From positions 124,001 through 188,000 of the forward strand of contig JANWWS010000013.1 in the NCBI GenBank assembly GCA_025055765.1: a DNA stretch of 64,000 nt, written 5' to 3'. This stretch comes from Leptospiraceae bacterium (GTDB lineage: Bacteria > Spirochaetota > Leptospiria > Turneriellales > Turneriellaceae). The translations under genes were made by a program, and so were the position numbers. Positions 1 to 8,675 of this stretch are shown one piece after another. Under the pieces are notes generated by a model. It was not told where the DNA came from and made no database searches. It saw only the letters and a program-made list of their open reading frames with translations. Position 1 is the first letter of the stretch; each line of letters opens with the position of its first letter.

Positions 1-1315
1 TTAGGCGAGTTGATTTTCTTCCACGGGCCGACTTTAAGTGGAGCATCATACGGTATTTGGCTACTGTTCGCCTTTTTACATCAAAACCCATTTCCTGCAA
101 CCGCTCAGTAATTTTTTCATCAGAAAGAGGCTTTTGCGGATTTTCCTCGGCAATAAGGCGCAAAATGGCTAAGCGTAGATCTTCGGGGACATAATTTTCC
201 CCATTACGGCCTTTAATTTTACTGACGAAAAAGTAACGGAGCGGAAAAATCCCCCAGCGACACTGACAATATTTATTGGCTACCAGGCGGCTTATCGTGG
301 AAATGTTTAGGTTCATTTCTCGTGCTACCTGTCTCATGGTGAGAGGTTTTAGAAAATATGGCCCTTTTTGAAAAAAATGATTTTGGTATGTCAAAAGCCT
401 CGTGGCAAAATCAAGTAAGGTTTTTTGGCGAAAGGAGATAGCACTTAAAAAACTCCGCGCCTCGGCTAGGTAGCGCTGCCATTCTTGGCTTACATCTTTT
501 ACGCCTTCCACAAGCTCTTTATTAAGCCCTATTTCGGGTAATAGCTCGCCACAGACGTGAACATGTAAGCTACCCTCCTTTTCCAAATATAAGACATCAG
601 GGTAGATCATATTTTCTTGCCGCCGCCAAAAACGGCGTGCCGGGTATGGATCCATCCTCTTTAGCTTCGATACGAGTCGCACCACTTGCTCAACCGGCCA
701 GTGCAATAGCTCAGCAAGCTCCTTTCTTTTTTCAAAATTGAGTTGGCCAAGATCCTGGCTCCTTTGAGCTAAAACCAAGAGAAAATCCTGGAGCATCACA
801 TCTTGGGGATAAAGCTGCTCTGCCTGCCATTCCAAAGCTTGCCATTCGTCTTGAGCGCCGATACCACTAGGCTCAAGTTCCTGGATGTAACGTAGGCATT
901 TCTTGAGCTCACTTTCTCTATACCCCATGCTCTTCGCAAGTTCCGCATGAGGAATGGTTACAAAACCCCTATTATCTATAGAAGAGATTATGGCCTTTGC
1001 CAAGGGCAAAAGGTTAGGTGGGCAAGCTAAGGCTTTAAGCTGAGTTTCAAGATAGTCTTGAAGAGAGATTTCTGAACCGATAACAGCTTCCCAAGAGAAA
1101 TCTGAGCCAATACCTTGGCGCCCAAGCGGCATGGCAAACCGACCGGTGAGCGCGGCAGGTTTCCTTTCCTCAAGAAAAGGATTTTCTTCTAAAACCTTCT
1201 TGATTTCTTGCTGAAGCTCAAGTTGGTTCAACCGCAAGACCGTAAGAGATCGGCGCAGGGTTGGAAAAAGTTTGAGGGTTGGCTTTTGTTGGAGAGATAG
1301 CTTAACAGAACTCAT
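1..1315 (-). CDS. rpoN: RNA polymerase sigma-54 factor RpoN (last few codons beyond the window)
   Basis: This is the alternative sigma factor that directs RNA polymerase to -24/-12 promoters and needs an AAA+ activator. The protein starts MSSVKLSLQQKPTLKLFPTL, and its glutamine- and leucine-rich N-terminal region fits the activator-interacting region I. Close to the window edge (about bases 44-76) the translation reads RRTVAKYRMM, which is the RpoN box that contacts the -24 element. The frame is open to base 2, so about 438 residues are visible and only a short tail is missing; the family is usually 430-500 residues. The ATG at 1313-1315 directly follows the lptB stop codon, so the two are almost certainly co-transcribed, as in many didermic bacteria. 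No sigma-54 activator with an AAA+ domain is visible in this window. Confidence 0.95.
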   Translation of the reverse strand, partial: MSSVKLSLQQKPTLKLFPTLRRSLTVLRLNQLELQQEIKKVLEENPFLEERKPAALTGRFAMPLGRQGIGSDFSWEAVIGSEISLQDYLETQLKALACPPNLLPLAKAIISSIDNRGFVTIPHAELAKSMGYRESELKKCLRYIQELEPSGIGAQDEWQALEWQAEQLYPQDVMLQDFLLVLAQRSQDLGQLNFEKRKELAELLHWPVEQVVRLVSKLKRMDPYPARRFWRRQENMIYPDVLYLEKEGSLHVHVCGELLPEIGLNKELVEGVKDVSQEWQRYLAEARSFLSAISFRQKTLLDFATRLLTYQNHFFQKGPYFLKPLTMRQVAREMNLNISTISRLVANKYCQCRWGIFPLRYFFVSKIKGRNGENYVPEDLRLAILRLIAEENPQKPLSDEKITERLQEMGFDVKRRTVAKYRMMLHLKSARGRKSTRL

Positions 1316-2080
1316 TTATATACGAAAATCTTCTCCCAAATAAATTTCACGGGCTTTTTTGTCTCTAATCAGTCTATTGGCACTTCCTTCCACAAGGACC
1401 TCTCCTTGGTACATAATATAAGCCCTATCGGTAATCTTTAATGTCTCCCGAACATTGTGATCGGTTATGAGAATACCTAGGCCGCGTTCTTTAAGGTGCA
1501 TAACCACAGTTTGTATGTCTTTAACGGCTATGGGATCGACACCAGCAAAAGGCTCATCCAGTAAAAGAAACTTTGGCTCAGAGGCAAGAGCCCTTGCAAT
1601 TTCAGCACGCCGCCTCTCCCCTCCCGACAGAGTCACACCCTTTTGCTGCTGCACATGCTCAATTTCAAGCTCCTTTAGCAAATTTTCTGTAATTTCCTTT
1701 CTGCGTTCTTTAGAGATATTGCGCAACTCCAAGATAGCTTCTATGTTTTCTCGCACAGTAAGCCCTCGAAAAATCGATGCTTCTTGGGCTAGATAGCCAA
1801 TGCCCAGCCTTGCTCTTTGGTACATAGGAAAATGAGTGATTTCTTTATCGCCTAAAAAAATTTGACCTTGGGTGGGACGCACAAGCCCCACTACCATATA
1901 AAAAGAAGTGGTTTTACCTGCTCCATTAGGACCCAAAAGACCAACAATCTCCCCCTGCCCAACGGTAAAGGAGACCTGGCGCACCACCATGCGCCGTCCA
2001 TAAATTTTTTGTAAGTTTAGAGCTCGCAGTGTTAAGCCCTCGTCTTGGGGCATGAGCGCGGGTTTTCTTTTTTTTCTCAC
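1316..2080 (-). CDS. lptB: LPS export ABC transporter ATPase LptB
   Basis: This is the cytoplasmic ATPase that powers LptB2FGC to pull lipopolysaccharide from the inner membrane and push it along the Lpt bridge. The 254 residues contain a Walker A motif GPNGAGKT (50-57), the signature LSGGE (151-155), Walker B LLLDEP (172-177) and the H-loop histidine (208, in TDHN). The FAGVDP segment after Walker B is typical of LptB. The length is about 10-14 residues above the usual 240, from a basic N-terminal stretch; Met10 is an alternative start. It abuts rpoN downstream. Upstream lies a glycosyltransferase rather than the usual lptA/lptC, so those must be elsewhere. Confidence 0.95.
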   Translation of the reverse strand: MRKKRKPALMPQDEGLTLRALNLQKIYGRRMVVRQVSFTVGQGEIVGLLGPNGAGKTTSFYMVVGLVRPTQGQIFLGDKEITHFPMYQRARLGIGYLAQEASIFRGLTVRENIEAILELRNISKERRKEITENLLKELEIEHVQQQKGVTLSGGERRRAEIARALASEPKFLLLDEPFAGVDPIAVKDIQTVVMHLKERGLGILITDHNVRETLKITDRAYIMYQGEVLVEGSANRLIRDKKAREIYLGEDFRI

Positions 2081-2123
2081 CCAACTTCAAGAAGGATGGA
2101 CCTGAATTCGTTGTCAAGATTTT

Positions 2124-3041
2124 TTATGTCTTGCTGCGCCTAGGAAAAATTTTCCAAAGACTTTCTCCTAAACGAGATAAGTTGCTTTGCAGTTTCTCCA
2201 TAATCTCAACGGGTATTTTACCCTCTTGTGTAAGGGACAAGAAAAGTTTTTCCCATTCTCCATATAGCCTTTCAAGTTCCTGGAGACGTGCTTCTAATTC
2301 ATCCAAATTTCTCTTTGTTTTTTCGTTATTCTCATCGAAATGACCAAATTCATATTCAATAATGTTATCGCGAATGGGCCCTCGAAAAAGTAGATTCCAT
2401 TCCACCTGAGCATATTTTTGTATGAGAGCTAGACGACCCTCTTTCTCTAGACGCCGCACACTTACCATTATATGGCAGTTCTCTAAAAAGCCAAGAGGCC
2501 TAAATTTTGAGGCTCTTTGTACGAGGTCGTGATCCTCGGCTAATTTTAAAGTCTCATCAAACCCCCCAATGCGACGAAAAAGGCGGCGCAAAATAAATAT
2601 ACAAAACCCTGCCGCACGAGGGTTGAGGCGTAAATTTAGTTTTACAATGAGATTAGTAAGACTAAATAAAATTTGGTCAACTCTTAACTCAGAAATAGGC
2701 TTAAACTCACAAGTAGCAAGATCATAAAATCTATCTTCTAGTTCCTGTGTGGCTTTTTCGAGAAACCCATCAGGTAATACGACATCCGCATCGAAGAAAA
2801 AAAGCCACTCGCCAAAAGATGCAGCAGCACCTCGGTTTCGTCCCACCGCCGGCATACCACCATCGACTACACGAGCTCCAAATCTGTGAGCAATCTCTCT
2901 GGTTTTATCTTGAGAAAAAGCATCAGCGACAATAATCTCGTAGTCACGAAAACTTTGTTTTTGTATGCTCTCTAAAAGCAAAGGGAGATAGCGCTCTTCA
3001 TTTAAGGTAGGGATGACGATGCTCACAAGGGGCTGGCCCAT
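2124..3041 (-). CDS. Family 2 glycosyltransferase
   Basis: This is a GT-A fold transferase that probably adds a sugar to a lipid-linked or cell-surface glycan at the cytoplasmic face of the membrane. The N-terminus (VSIVIPTLNEERYL, 6-19) is the nucleotide-sugar binding start of GT2. FFDADVVLP (82-90) carries the DxD metal-binding motif, and LAEDHDL near 168 carries the acidic ED pair. Residues about 240-290 are charged and probably helical or coiled coil, which is an extra C-terminal part. There is no transmembrane segment that would mark a processive synthase. It lies 43 bp upstream of lptB on the same strand, so a role in LPS or glycolipid assembly is a reasonable inference, but the donor and acceptor cannot be read from sequence. 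Confidence 0.85.
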   Translation of the reverse strand: MGQPLVSIVIPTLNEERYLPLLLESIQKQSFRDYEIIVADAFSQDKTREIAHRFGARVVDGGMPAVGRNRGAAASFGEWLFFFDADVVLPDGFLEKATQELEDRFYDLATCEFKPISELRVDQILFSLTNLIVKLNLRLNPRAAGFCIFILRRLFRRIGGFDETLKLAEDHDLVQRASKFRPLGFLENCHIMVSVRRLEKEGRLALIQKYAQVEWNLLFRGPIRDNIIEYEFGHFDENNEKTKRNLDELEARLQELERLYGEWEKLFLSLTQEGKIPVEIMEKLQSNLSRLGESLWKIFPRRSKT

Positions 3042-3620
3042 AATTGGGAAACTTACCGAAGTTTTATCCTATGGCAAGGATTTTTCACGGGCATTTTAAG
3101 ACACAGCCCGGTATAGGGTAATATCTTTTTCCAGGGCTTGGTCATTCTCCATCGCTCTCCTCAAGCTATTTTTGGAGAGCATCAATATTGCTAAAACCCT
3201 ACTCTTCTATTGAAGATGCCCTTCCCTCCCCACGGACATTTTGAAAATCGCTTCTGTCTCAACACGAGCGCACACCCCTCGTATCTTATGTGGCAATAAT
3301 TTTCTCACTTAAAAGTTATGGGGGCAAGCTTGGCTCTTTGTACCCTATGGTAAGCCTCTCTAAGTGGCTTTTGGGGACTAGCCTTCTATGAAAACTTCCC
3401 CCTAGCTTAGGCAGATTCTTATTTTGCTCGCGTAGAAAAGATAACTTGAGCTATCTTTCATACCTTTTTCTATTCCTTTTCCCATAACGGGTAAAAAAAT
3501 CCACAAGCATTTTTGCTCTTGCTTACTTGGATAAGATGGTCCTTGCTCGTGTTTGTCCTTTCTGGGAAAGCTTATTTAAAATTTATGGAGGAAGTAAACA
3601 AAGAATTTGGTCCTATTTTA
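3042..3620. other. Intergenic stretch without a recognisable gene
   Basis: About 580 bases lie between the start of the glycosyltransferase and the end of the HD-GYP gene, both on the minus strand. I find no long open frame with a start and ribosome site, no tRNA-like fold and no clear factor-independent terminator. The promoter of the glycosyltransferase-lptB-rpoN unit should lie near 3042-3150. The rest could be a regulatory RNA or decayed sequence; nothing in it decides this. Confidence 0.5.
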
Positions 3621-5585
3621 CTATGAGACTTGACCAAAATCTCGGATTTCCTCAAATTTACGATAAATGCCTGCCTCAATAAAAACCTGCAGCAATTGGC
3701 GATCAATATGACCTTGGTTTGCTTCCATTTGTAAAATGTCGAGAGCTCTTTCTGGTGGAACCGCTCTTTTATAGGGACGGTCCCATGCTGTCAAGGCATC
3801 GAAGATATCGGCAATGGTCATCATGCGCGTCTGTATGGGAATTCTCTCTGCCGTCAGTCTCTGGGGGTAGCCGGAGCCATCTAATTTTTCGTGGTGACCA
3901 TAGGCAATTTCTGGTACACGCTTAAGATCCTTTGTCCACGGAATTTGACTTAAAAACTTATAGGTATGGGTCACATGGGACTCAATTTCCTTCCTTTCTT
4001 CTTCTTGTAGATTGCCTTTTCTTACCGAAAGCGCCAAAAATTCTTTTGGTGTTAAAAGGGGGATTTCCTCGCCGCCATGCAGTTTTATACGCTTTTGGGC
4101 AATTCGCTTCAAAAATTCAAAACTGCCCTCTTCGAGTATAGTTGGCTCATTAGCCTCCACTATAGCAGCGAACATTTCGTCTATTTCACGATAATGCTCC
4201 TCGAGTTCTGCTTGAAACTCATGCTCAAGTTTATCCCAGCTAGCAAGGGGGCTTTTCTTTAGCTTTTCAATTAGGCGTCTTGAAAGTTCAGCCTCTATTG
4301 ATTTGCGCAGATACTCGAGACGCATGCTAATTAAATCAAGTTCGTGGGGATAAAGCTTTTTGGCCTTAACCAAGACATGTTCTCTCACCCCCACTTTTCC
4401 AAAATCATGGAGCAAGGAAGCATAGCGCAACTCCCTTAACTCCTCACGGCTAAAACGCACCGTTGAGAAAATACCCTCGCGCAAGCGATCTACCACCTCC
4501 GCTAAGGCTACGGTATACTCGGCAACCCGAAAGGAGTGCCCACTTGTGGTGGGATCCCTCTGCTCGATGGCTGTCACAGAGGCTTTCACAAAACCCTCAA
4601 AGAGCCCCTGTATTTCCTGAATGAGATTGTTGTTTTCAATAGCAATAGCTGCCTGCCCCGCTAGAGCTTCTAGAATCTGATAGTCTTTTCGGCTAAAGGC
4701 AATTACGAGATCTGATTTAAGCTCCTCATAGCTTAGCTTTTGCTTAAAATTTACTTTTTTGTTAATAAGCTGCAAGACCCCAATAACCTCACCTCGATGG
4801 TTTTTCATGGGAACGACAATCATGGATTTGGTATAATAGTTATGTTGGCGATCATACTCTGCATTAAAGGAATACTCCGCATCAGGTGGGATTTGGTGCA
4901 CATCGTCTATAATGAGAGGTTCGCCTGTAAGGGCTACATATCCAGCTATAGATTTTTTATCAACAGGCATGGAAAACTCGTGATCCTCTAAATTTAGGGC
5001 TGATCGCACAAAACGCAGTTGTTTTAGGTGACCCTCATTGTCGTATTCCGTTATGTAAAGCGAACCACCATCTGCACTGACAAGCTGGCGTGCTTTTTCT
5101 AGAATAAGGTCAATGAGGCGATGGAAATCCCTCTCATGGGCAAGAGCCTGACCAACCTGTGTCAGTTGATGCATTTCACGGTAAGATAGGGCAAGTTTTG
5201 AATTAAGAAGGAAAATCTGTCTTTCTTTTTCCATTATTTCCTTAAGCGTTCTTAAAACTTGATTTAAGAGATGGGGCGGGGGATTTTTGCTTAGGCGGAA
5301 ATACAAAAGTTTTTCTAAAAAAGAGCTCAAGGTAAGTTCGCTGTCCGAAAAAATAATAAGGCGTACCCACGCTTCCGGGTGTTCACGCACTGTTTGCTCT
5401 ATGCTGTCCTGATGTTGGCACAATTCTTCTGATGATAAAAGCCAAATTACCATTGGTAGATGCCCATTACTGGCCTCCTGCATTTGAGACCAACTTGCGA
5501 AAAGGGGTAACTCGTTTTCACCCTTCAATAATGGCAGGAGGCTTGCGTTAGCTAAAAGGCAAGGGTAATAGTCTATTCTTTCCAC
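3621..5585 (-). CDS. GAF domain / HD-GYP domain protein, probable cyclic-di-GMP phosphodiesterase
   Basis: The protein probably hydrolyses cyclic di-GMP in the cytoplasm in response to a ligand or redox signal. Residues 1-120 are an N-terminal region I do not recognise. Residues about 140-320 form a GAF domain (FHRLIDLILEKARQLVSADG, then YTKSMIVVPM and GVLQLIN). The HD-GYP part starts at about 330: DPTTSGHS (344-351), the HD pair LLHDFGKVGV (H393, D394), ESHV near 535, then HHEKLDGSGYP (564-574) with the GYP motif intact. Between the HD pair and ESHV there are about 115 extra residues, rich in charged helix, where canonical HD-GYP domains have about 20. The catalytic residues are kept, so activity is plausible. 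There is no membrane segment. The gene stands alone; the upstream 184 bp are shared with divergent thiG. Confidence 0.9.
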   Translation of the reverse strand: MERIDYYPCLLANASLLPLLKGENELPLFASWSQMQEASNGHLPMVIWLLSSEELCQHQDSIEQTVREHPEAWVRLIIFSDSELTLSSFLEKLLYFRLSKNPPPHLLNQVLRTLKEIMEKERQIFLLNSKLALSYREMHQLTQVGQALAHERDFHRLIDLILEKARQLVSADGGSLYITEYDNEGHLKQLRFVRSALNLEDHEFSMPVDKKSIAGYVALTGEPLIIDDVHQIPPDAEYSFNAEYDRQHNYYTKSMIVVPMKNHRGEVIGVLQLINKKVNFKQKLSYEELKSDLVIAFSRKDYQILEALAGQAAIAIENNNLIQEIQGLFEGFVKASVTAIEQRDPTTSGHSFRVAEYTVALAEVVDRLREGIFSTVRFSREELRELRYASLLHDFGKVGVREHVLVKAKKLYPHELDLISMRLEYLRKSIEAELSRRLIEKLKKSPLASWDKLEHEFQAELEEHYREIDEMFAAIVEANEPTILEEGSFEFLKRIAQKRIKLHGGEEIPLLTPKEFLALSVRKGNLQEEERKEIESHVTHTYKFLSQIPWTKDLKRVPEIAYGHHEKLDGSGYPQRLTAERIPIQTRMMTIADIFDALTAWDRPYKRAVPPERALDILQMEANQGHIDRQLLQVFIEAGIYRKFEEIRDFGQVS

Positions 5586-5769
5586 CTAGTCCCCTATCCC
5601 TAGCCTTCCATATAAGTCAATACAAATTCGAGCGTGACAAACTCGCCTGCGCTTACTATATTTATCTTCGTGATGGTTGATTGGAAGGGAAAATTTGCGC
5701 TTCCCCATTCACATATGAGGAAATCAATTCCGGTTTACAGCCTGCTCTAAGCCACTAATCAAAACCCCT

Positions 5770-6543
5770 ATGGAAGACACCCCTCTGAAAATTGGCAAAT
5801 ATGAATTTCGCTCAAGGCTCATTTTAGGCACGGGCCGCTATGCGAGCCTAGAACTTATGAAAAAGTGCCACGAGGCCGCTGGGGTGGAGATCGTCACGGT
5901 AGCTCTGCGCCGGGTACCCCTTGGGCAAGGGGGGCCCTCCCTACTGGATTACATAGATACAAACAAAATTAAAATCATGCCTAATACCTCAGGAGCATAC
6001 AGTGCTCGAGAAGCTCTACGACTAGCGGAGCTTGCCCTTGCTCTGGGTATGGATTTCCTGAAAATCGAGGTTTTGGGGGATATCCACACCCTTCTCCCGG
6101 ACCCCGTGGAAACCTATGAGGCCGTACGGCTTATTCGACAAAAGTACGACCAAAGCCGGCTGCATCTTCTGGTCTACACAAATGATGATCCTGTTTTGGC
6201 TCTTAAATTACGGGATGCCGGTGCCGATGCTATTATGCCCGCAGGATCCCCTATTGGTAGCGGTAGGGGTATTGCCAATGAGGCTAATCTTATTATCATG
6301 AGGGAACAACTGGGTGAGGCCGTCCCCCTGATTGTGGATGCAGGGCTTGGCTGTGCTTCTGATGCCTCGCGGGCTATGGAGCTAGGAGCCGATGGAGTAC
6401 TCCTCAATTCGGCGGTGGCTTTAGCTAAGGACCCCATGAGCATGGCAATAGCCATGAAACATGCGGTTATCGCAGGCAGGCTCTCATACCTGGCGGGGCG
6501 TATCCCCAAGAAACTTTACGGGACTGCCTCAAGTCCCCTCTGA
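5770..6543 (+). CDS. thiG: Thiazole synthase ThiG
   Basis: The enzyme builds the thiazole phosphate of thiamine from deoxyxylulose phosphate, dehydroglycine (or glycine imine) and the ThiS thiocarboxylate. The 257-residue TIM barrel shows family motifs in order: GTGRYAS (20-26), the MPNTSGAYSA segment, FLKIEVLGD with the Schiff-base lysine K98, LLPDPVETYEA, YTNDDP, MPAGSPIGSGRGI for phosphate binding, and VDAGLG. Its usual partners thiS, thiF, thiH or thiO are not next to it, and the 184 bp upstream show no TPP-riboswitch-like pattern. It ends exactly where the minus-strand flavoprotein gene ends (adjacent stop codons at 6541-6546). Confidence 0.95.
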   Translation: MEDTPLKIGKYEFRSRLILGTGRYASLELMKKCHEAAGVEIVTVALRRVPLGQGGPSLLDYIDTNKIKIMPNTSGAYSAREALRLAELALALGMDFLKIEVLGDIHTLLPDPVETYEAVRLIRQKYDQSRLHLLVYTNDDPVLALKLRDAGADAIMPAGSPIGSGRGIANEANLIIMREQLGEAVPLIVDAGLGCASDASRAMELGADGVLLNSAVALAKDPMSMAIAMKHAVIAGRLSYLAGRIPKKLYGTASSPL

Positions 6544-8151
6544 CTACAGCCCCCAAACACCAGGATTCAAAATCCCAGCAGGATCAAGGGTTCGCTTTAC
6601 CCCTTTATAGATAGACATCCCCACCTTGCCAACCGCGGCTGCCAAATAGGGGGCGAAGAGCCGTCCGATGCCATGATGGTGAGATAGAGCTCCTCCATTT
6701 CGCAAGATCACCTCAACCAAACCTTTATGAAAACGTTCGAATTCTCTCTCTTCCTCTACATGCATGGGGGATACAAACACAAAGTATAAATTGGCCCCTG
6801 TTTCATAGGCATGAGAGATATGGCTTAAACAAAAACTTTGGTGTTCTTTTTTTACATATTCCCTAACTTTCGCATGGAGCTCCTCAAGCCCATCCCACGC
6901 AATCGCTGTTTCCAGGGTGTCAATACGTATTCCAGCATCCATGAGTGGATCGCGCACATAGGCACTAGAAAAGCGCTGTCTAAGCCATTTTTTTGTCGCA
7001 TAACCCCCCGCAAAGAGTCCACCGTGGCGGCGAGCAATATCTCGCATGAGCTTAGCCAAGGTGATATTCGCCTTGCGCTGGCCCTCTAAAGTTGCGTACA
7101 TGAGCGAACGCATGCCCATCTTATAGCCCAAGATATGTAGTAGCTTTCCCACGAGGTTGCGTTCGTAGCCTTTTATTTCCATAGCTATTTTGGTCTCCTC
7201 TGCGTCTGAAAGACGAAAAAGGTGCGGAAAGCCAATTTGGGACTGCATAGTTTCGCGCATGGCCTGTACACCTTGTGAAAAAGATTTAAAGAAAAAAGAA
7301 AGATATACATGATCTCTTGGACGGAATGGAAAAATCTTTAAAGTTGCCTGCGTGATTATTCCTAAAGTACCTTCGCTTCCTATAAAAAGCTGTTTTAAGT
7401 CAAAACCCATAGCATGGCGCGGGAGGTTGTTGGTTTCCAATATACCTATCGGAGTGACTACCCTGAGGCCGACTAATAAATCCTCGATGCCACCATAGCC
7501 AGTTGAGGCCTGACCTGCGCCCTTGGCCGCAATCCATCCCCCCACGGTTGAAAATTCAAAAGACTGGGGGAAGTGACCACAGGTAAAACCCGCTTTGTTA
7601 AGTACTTGCTCTAAATGAGGACCTAAAATCCCCGCTTGGACAGTTACCGTATGGTTTAGCATATGGATTTCCACAACCCGGTTGAGATAAAAACCAAGAT
7701 CAAGCACCACCCCCCCTTTTGGAGTTCCGACTGCCCTTGTCACCGAGGAGCCCCCACCAAAGGCTAGGACAGCAATATTTTTTTCAGAGCAGTATTCTAA
7801 GATTTTCGCGATTTCTTTTTCATGGCGCACGCGCACAACAGCATCGGCTATGCGGCTTGGCTTTTGAGCCCTTAGTTGTAAGAGCTCTCCATAAAATTTT
7901 CCATAAGAATAGCGTAGACGGGAAAAACTATCTGTTAAAACGTTTTCCTTGCCAGAAATTTTTTCAAGAAAAGCAATGTCTTTTGATGACAGGCCGCTTT
8001 TTTGTTTTAACAGTACTTCTGTTAGGCCTGGTGGGGAGGAAGGTAAGTTTTTCTTATAATAGTTTAGAAAATAGCGGATATGTCCTTCTATTTCTTTATC
8101 TACACTTCTTCGCGAATTTCCCCAGGCAAAGACATCGCGGTAGCTGCCCAT
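6544..8151 (-). CDS. FAD-binding oxidase/dehydrogenase of the alkylglycerone-phosphate synthase type
   Basis: This is a 535-residue VAO/PCMH-fold flavoprotein. The FAD pyrophosphate loop is AFGGGSSVTRAVG (about residues 130-142), followed by FPQSFEFSTVGGWIAAKGAGQ and GSEGTLGIIT. The C-terminus has SHHHGIGRLFAPYL and ends TLDPAGILNPGVWGL. The HHHGIG segment and the overall length match alkyldihydroxyacetonephosphate synthase, which swaps the acyl chain of acyl-DHAP for a fatty alcohol to start ether-lipid synthesis. Glycolate or D-lactate dehydrogenase GlcD-type enzymes share the fold and are the main alternative. No signal or membrane segment is present. It is transcribed alone, converging on thiG. 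Confidence 0.8.
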   Translation of the reverse strand: MGSYRDVFAWGNSRRSVDKEIEGHIRYFLNYYKKNLPSSPPGLTEVLLKQKSGLSSKDIAFLEKISGKENVLTDSFSRLRYSYGKFYGELLQLRAQKPSRIADAVVRVRHEKEIAKILEYCSEKNIAVLAFGGGSSVTRAVGTPKGGVVLDLGFYLNRVVEIHMLNHTVTVQAGILGPHLEQVLNKAGFTCGHFPQSFEFSTVGGWIAAKGAGQASTGYGGIEDLLVGLRVVTPIGILETNNLPRHAMGFDLKQLFIGSEGTLGIITQATLKIFPFRPRDHVYLSFFFKSFSQGVQAMRETMQSQIGFPHLFRLSDAEETKIAMEIKGYERNLVGKLLHILGYKMGMRSLMYATLEGQRKANITLAKLMRDIARRHGGLFAGGYATKKWLRQRFSSAYVRDPLMDAGIRIDTLETAIAWDGLEELHAKVREYVKKEHQSFCLSHISHAYETGANLYFVFVSPMHVEEEREFERFHKGLVEVILRNGGALSHHHGIGRLFAPYLAAAVGKVGMSIYKGVKRTLDPAGILNPGVWGL

Positions 8152-8243
8152 AAACCAAAGAGCTATCCCTTACGCCAGGGTCAATATTCTTTTCTATCCT
8201 TCTTTCAGTTTACAAGTTGCATCAAAACTCAGAGCTGTCAGTG

Positions 8244-8675
8244 ATGCTATGGGATTTTAAGACCAAAATACCTGACTTCCCCTTTACGATCATCCAACCC
8301 ATTGCCTGGGGTGACATGGATGCCTTGGGTCATGTAAACAATGTGGTTTATGCACGCTATTTTGAAACTGCCCGCGCCCGCTTTTTCACGGATCAAGCTC
8401 TTTGGGATGAGCCCAACAGACCCCAAGGCGAAGGGGTGATTTTGGTACGCCAGGAGTTAATCTACCGAGCACAGGTGCGCTTCCCCGCAACCCTGAGGAT
8501 ACATGTGGGCATTCTTGAGATTTTTTCGCGCGCTTTTCGCATGGGATGCAAGATGTATAAGGAAAACGAGCTTTGTTGTGAAGGAGTTGCCGATTTATTA
8601 TGGATTGATTTTACCACACAAAAGACCTTGCGAATCCCCGACCATATCCGGCGGCTCGCGTTTAAAAAAACATGA
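8244..8675 (+). CDS. Acyl-CoA thioesterase-like protein (4HBT hotdog fold)
   Basis: This is a small cytoplasmic hotdog-fold protein that probably hydrolyses acyl-CoA or acyl-ACP thioesters. The motif WGDMDALGHVNNVVYARYFE is the classic 4-hydroxybenzoyl-CoA thioesterase signature, with the aspartate of GDMD as the catalytic residue. I chose the ATG at 8244 (MLWDFKTK); a TTG at 8217 would add nine residues and neither has a clear ribosome site. The stop overlaps the ATG of the next gene (ATGA), so translation is coupled to the M23 peptidase. The real substrate cannot be told. Confidence 0.85.
   Translation: MLWDFKTKIPDFPFTIIQPIAWGDMDALGHVNNVVYARYFETARARFFTDQALWDEPNRPQGEGVILVRQELIYRAQVRFPATLRIHVGILEIFSRAFRMGCKMYKENELCCEGVADLLWIDFTTQKTLRIPDHIRRLAFKKT

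Noticed and set aside
5586-5769. TPP riboswitch before thiG
   Set aside because: The conserved CUGAGA and the ACCUGAUCUGGAUAAUGCCAGCG-like segments are not present.
6174-6509. 111-codon minus-strand frame inside thiG
   Set aside because: It lies wholly within a strongly conserved gene on the other strand and has low-complexity composition typical of an antisense shadow.
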